Assembly (NCBI GenBank): GCA_017454915.1
Contig: JAFTCC010000028.1
Coordinates: 1-64,000 of the forward strand
DNA from: Paludibacteraceae bacterium
GTDB lineage: Bacteria; Bacteroidota; Bacteroidia; Bacteroidales; Paludibacteraceae
Reading direction: 5' to 3'
Length of the DNA: 64,000 bases
The position numbers and the translations under genes are program-made. The notes under the pieces were generated by a model that saw nothing but the letters and a program-made list of their open reading frames with translations, had not been told where the DNA came from and did not search any database. Shown piece by piece: positions 62,343 through 64,000 of the stretch (within the stretch, counting starts at the first letter, position 1; each line of letters starts with the position of its first letter).

Positions 62343-64000
62343 TTACTTTTCCGTATAGGTGTTGGTTAAACGGTTGCGAATTGTGTGGTATATGCTGAAT
62401 AGTGCTGGCGGGACGATGAATGCCATGAGAACAACTGATGACATTCCGATGAGTGTGACGGCTCCGAGCGAGAACATGGCAGGGTGCTTGGCAAGCACGA
62501 GCACGCCGATGCCGAGCAGCATGACTATGGCAGAAAATAGTATCTCGCGCCTATATTGCGGCAGTATGCGCTTACCTGTTTCACGCTCATAAATCAACCC
62601 TTCGACTACGAATATAGTGTAGTCATCGCCCTGCCCGAAAATAAAGGTGGCAAGTATGATGTTGACTACGTTGAACTGTAGTCCGAAGATGTGCATCAGA
62701 CCGAAAATCCAGCACCATGACAGTGCCATAGGCAAGAATGCGATAATGGCATACCAAAATCGTCGGAAAGACAACCACAGGAACACGAATACTATTATTG
62801 AGCATACCAGTCCGAGATAGTTGAAGTTGTCGGCGAGTGAGTTGGCGATGCGGCCGTTGAGGCTTGCAATGTCAAAACTGCCAGGGTATTGTGCTTTAAT
62901 TTTTTCAAGTTCTTGCGGTGATACTTCTATTCGATCCACAATGGTGAAGCGGCTTGCGGCGCTTGTCTGGTTTACGGTGAAATATCCTCTGAACATGTTT
63001 TCTGCCATTGGGCTAAAGAAATCCCAGTCTTGGACGTCAAACCGCTTGTCGAGCAAATTGCGAAAACGGTCTGTCGTGGCAGGTGTCAGGCCTTTCGCGG
63101 TAGCATTTGCTGTTAGTTGCCGCAGTGTAACATCTCCCTTTGCGCTCCAATAGTCATTCCAAAGCTTAATTCTCCGCCGTTGTTCTTCGGGGTCAGGCAG
63201 GTAATGTGTTATGCTCCGGACAGTGATCGAGTCAGGATATTTAGCGGCGTGCGCTGCAATTGATGCGTCTTGCCATGTCGAGCCTGAATAGGGTATGAAA
63301 ACTTTGACGGAGGTAGTGTCAACCATGTTGTTCCGCTCAAAAAAGCGGAAGTCGGCGCGCTGCCTTTCGGTCATGTAGTTGATGTTGCTCAAATTGCAGT
63401 CGAAATTAAGCCCGTGGCCTAAATATGCCATAGCCCCTGAGGCGGTTAGCACAATAGCGAGAATTATGCTCCATTGTTTGGCGCTTAGTTTCAACACGTT
63501 GTTGCTTTCCGCAGTGCCGTTTGACGTTTCGTGGTGCTGTTTCATCAGTTGTGGTAACACTATTGTAGTAAACATAATAGTGCCAATCAGCATGGCAGTA
63601 GCAAAAATGCCGAGGTCACGCATGGCAATCGCTTGCAGTGGCAGAAGTGCGATAAATGCGCCTACAGTTGTGATATTGCCAATCACCAGCGGGCTGATTT
63701 CCTCTTGCAGATTCTGTCGTGTGTCGTGGGCGTTGTGGCTGTGTAAAATGAGGTGAAGCGGATAGTTGACGGCGATGCCGATAATTGTGGAGCCGATGCC
63801 AACAATGATGAGAGATGAAGTCCCGCTTATGAATCCCAATGCCGCCATGCCGCAAAGCCACCCGAATGCCGTTGCAAGCAAGATGAGCGCAATGCCTTTT
63901 TTCTGTCGGCGGAAAACCGACAGCATCAAGATGGTTATGAGCACAGCTGACAGGCAAAGTGCCATGGTGCTGTCTTGTTTGATTTGCCGAGCGTTTTGCA
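62343..64000 (-). CDS. MMPL/RND-type exporter, aryl-polyene cluster type (cut by window edge)
   Basis: About 552 residues visible; the frame stays open through the right edge (codons before the ATG at 63965 read QNARQIKQDST), so the gene starts outside. Two sets of membrane helices, one before residue 155 and one from about residue 365, flank a periplasmic domain of about 200 residues (NINYMTERQRADFRFF, DRIEVSPQELEKIKAQYPG). The GQGDDYTIFVVEGLIYE segment is the TM4 signature with paired Asp of MMPL proteins. Exporters of this type accompany LolA-like and ketosynthase genes in aryl-polyene/flexirubin clusters, so it likely moves the pigment lipid; the rest of the cluster probably lies beyond the edge. 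Confidence 0.82.
   Translation of the reverse strand, partial: QNARQIKQDSTMALCLSAVLITILMLSVFRRQKKGIALILLATAFGWLCGMAALGFISGTSSLIIVGIGSTIIGIAVNYPLHLILHSHNAHDTRQNLQEEISPLVIGNITTVGAFIALLPLQAIAMRDLGIFATAMLIGTIMFTTIVLPQLMKQHHETSNGTAESNNVLKLSAKQWSIILAIVLTASGAMAYLGHGLNFDCNLSNINYMTERQRADFRFFERNNMVDTTSVKVFIPYSGSTWQDASIAAHAAKYPDSITVRSITHYLPDPEEQRRRIKLWNDYWSAKGDVTLRQLTANATAKGLTPATTDRFRNLLDKRFDVQDWDFFSPMAENMFRGYFTVNQTSAASRFTIVDRIEVSPQELEKIKAQYPGSFDIASLNGRIANSLADNFNYLGLVCSIIVFVFLWLSFRRFWYAIIAFLPMALSWCWIFGLMHIFGLQFNVVNIILATFIFGQGDDYTIFVVEGLIYERETGKRILPQYRREILFSAIVMLLGIGVLVLAKHPAMFSLGAVTLIGMSSVVLMAFIVPPALFSIYHTIRNRLTNTYTEK

Overview
The window looks like a chromosomal segment of a Bacteroidales bacterium (phylum Bacteroidota; family not decided). 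The evidence is an SprA/Sov-type type IX secretion (T9SS) translocon gene, GldF and GldG, a TAnnTTTG/TTG promoter style upstream of many genes, almost no Shine-Dalgarno sequences, CcsBA-type cytochrome maturation, a FeoA-FeoB fusion and aryl-polyene/flexirubin-like genes. Most genes are chromosomal housekeeping genes. Accessory DNA is concentrated at about 0-2.2 kb and 34.6-37.6 kb.

Layout. 0-2.2 kb: the end of an IS982-family transposase, a DUF4143-type ATPase that has lost its N-terminus, an unexplained 0.5 kb, and tRNA-Thr. 2.4-15.1 kb: a probable operon sprA - mtgA - mtaB - secreted protein with a T9SS-like tail - gldG, closed by a strong terminator. 15.1-27.5 kb, mostly on the minus strand: a GH53 galactanase start-stop coupled to a 1593-residue exonuclease/RecQ/UvrD fusion, dnaA, a small orphan open frame, feoB with its cysteine-rich partner, and pepD. 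27.8-34.6 kb, plus strand: an outer-membrane barrel, an imelysin lipoprotein, a di-heme lipoprotein and CcsBA, which read as an iron-related set. 34.6-38.1 kb: a HigBA toxin-antitoxin pair with a visible operator, a MITE-like element, a 42-bp promoter-bearing direct repeat, two unknown envelope proteins, and a probable small structured RNA with its own promoter and terminator in front of a small helical secreted protein. 38.3-41.9 kb: bcp, rimM, dnaG, tRNA-Ser and tRNA-Asp.

42.0-53.4 kb: a DUF4359-like protein, a phosphohexomutase, then a tight run of nine genes starting with an ABC-F ATPase and continuing with a tyrosine-ammonia-lyase-like enzyme, an LpxL-like acyltransferase, a hotdog dehydratase, ketosynthases, half-ketosynthase domains, an acyl carrier protein and a LolA-like carrier. 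These are the core of an aryl-polyene/flexirubin-type pathway. An MMPL exporter running off the right edge (62.3-64 kb) probably belongs to the same kind of pathway, so the cluster appears split by about 9 kb of unrelated genes. Between them lie an acyloxyacyl hydrolase-like protein, gldF (40 kb from gldG), HU, a 29-residue basic protein resembling the AURKAIP1/bS22 ribosomal family, an RNase E/G with a long charged tail, a YitT protein, rfbB and nadC.

The items most worth follow-up are the structured RNA at 37.4-37.55 kb, the barrel/imelysin/di-heme/CcsBA locus with its palindromic operator, the helicase fusion, and the split polyene cluster with its adjacent in-frame KS and LolA reading frames. 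All functional calls rest on reading motifs by eye; no database search was run.
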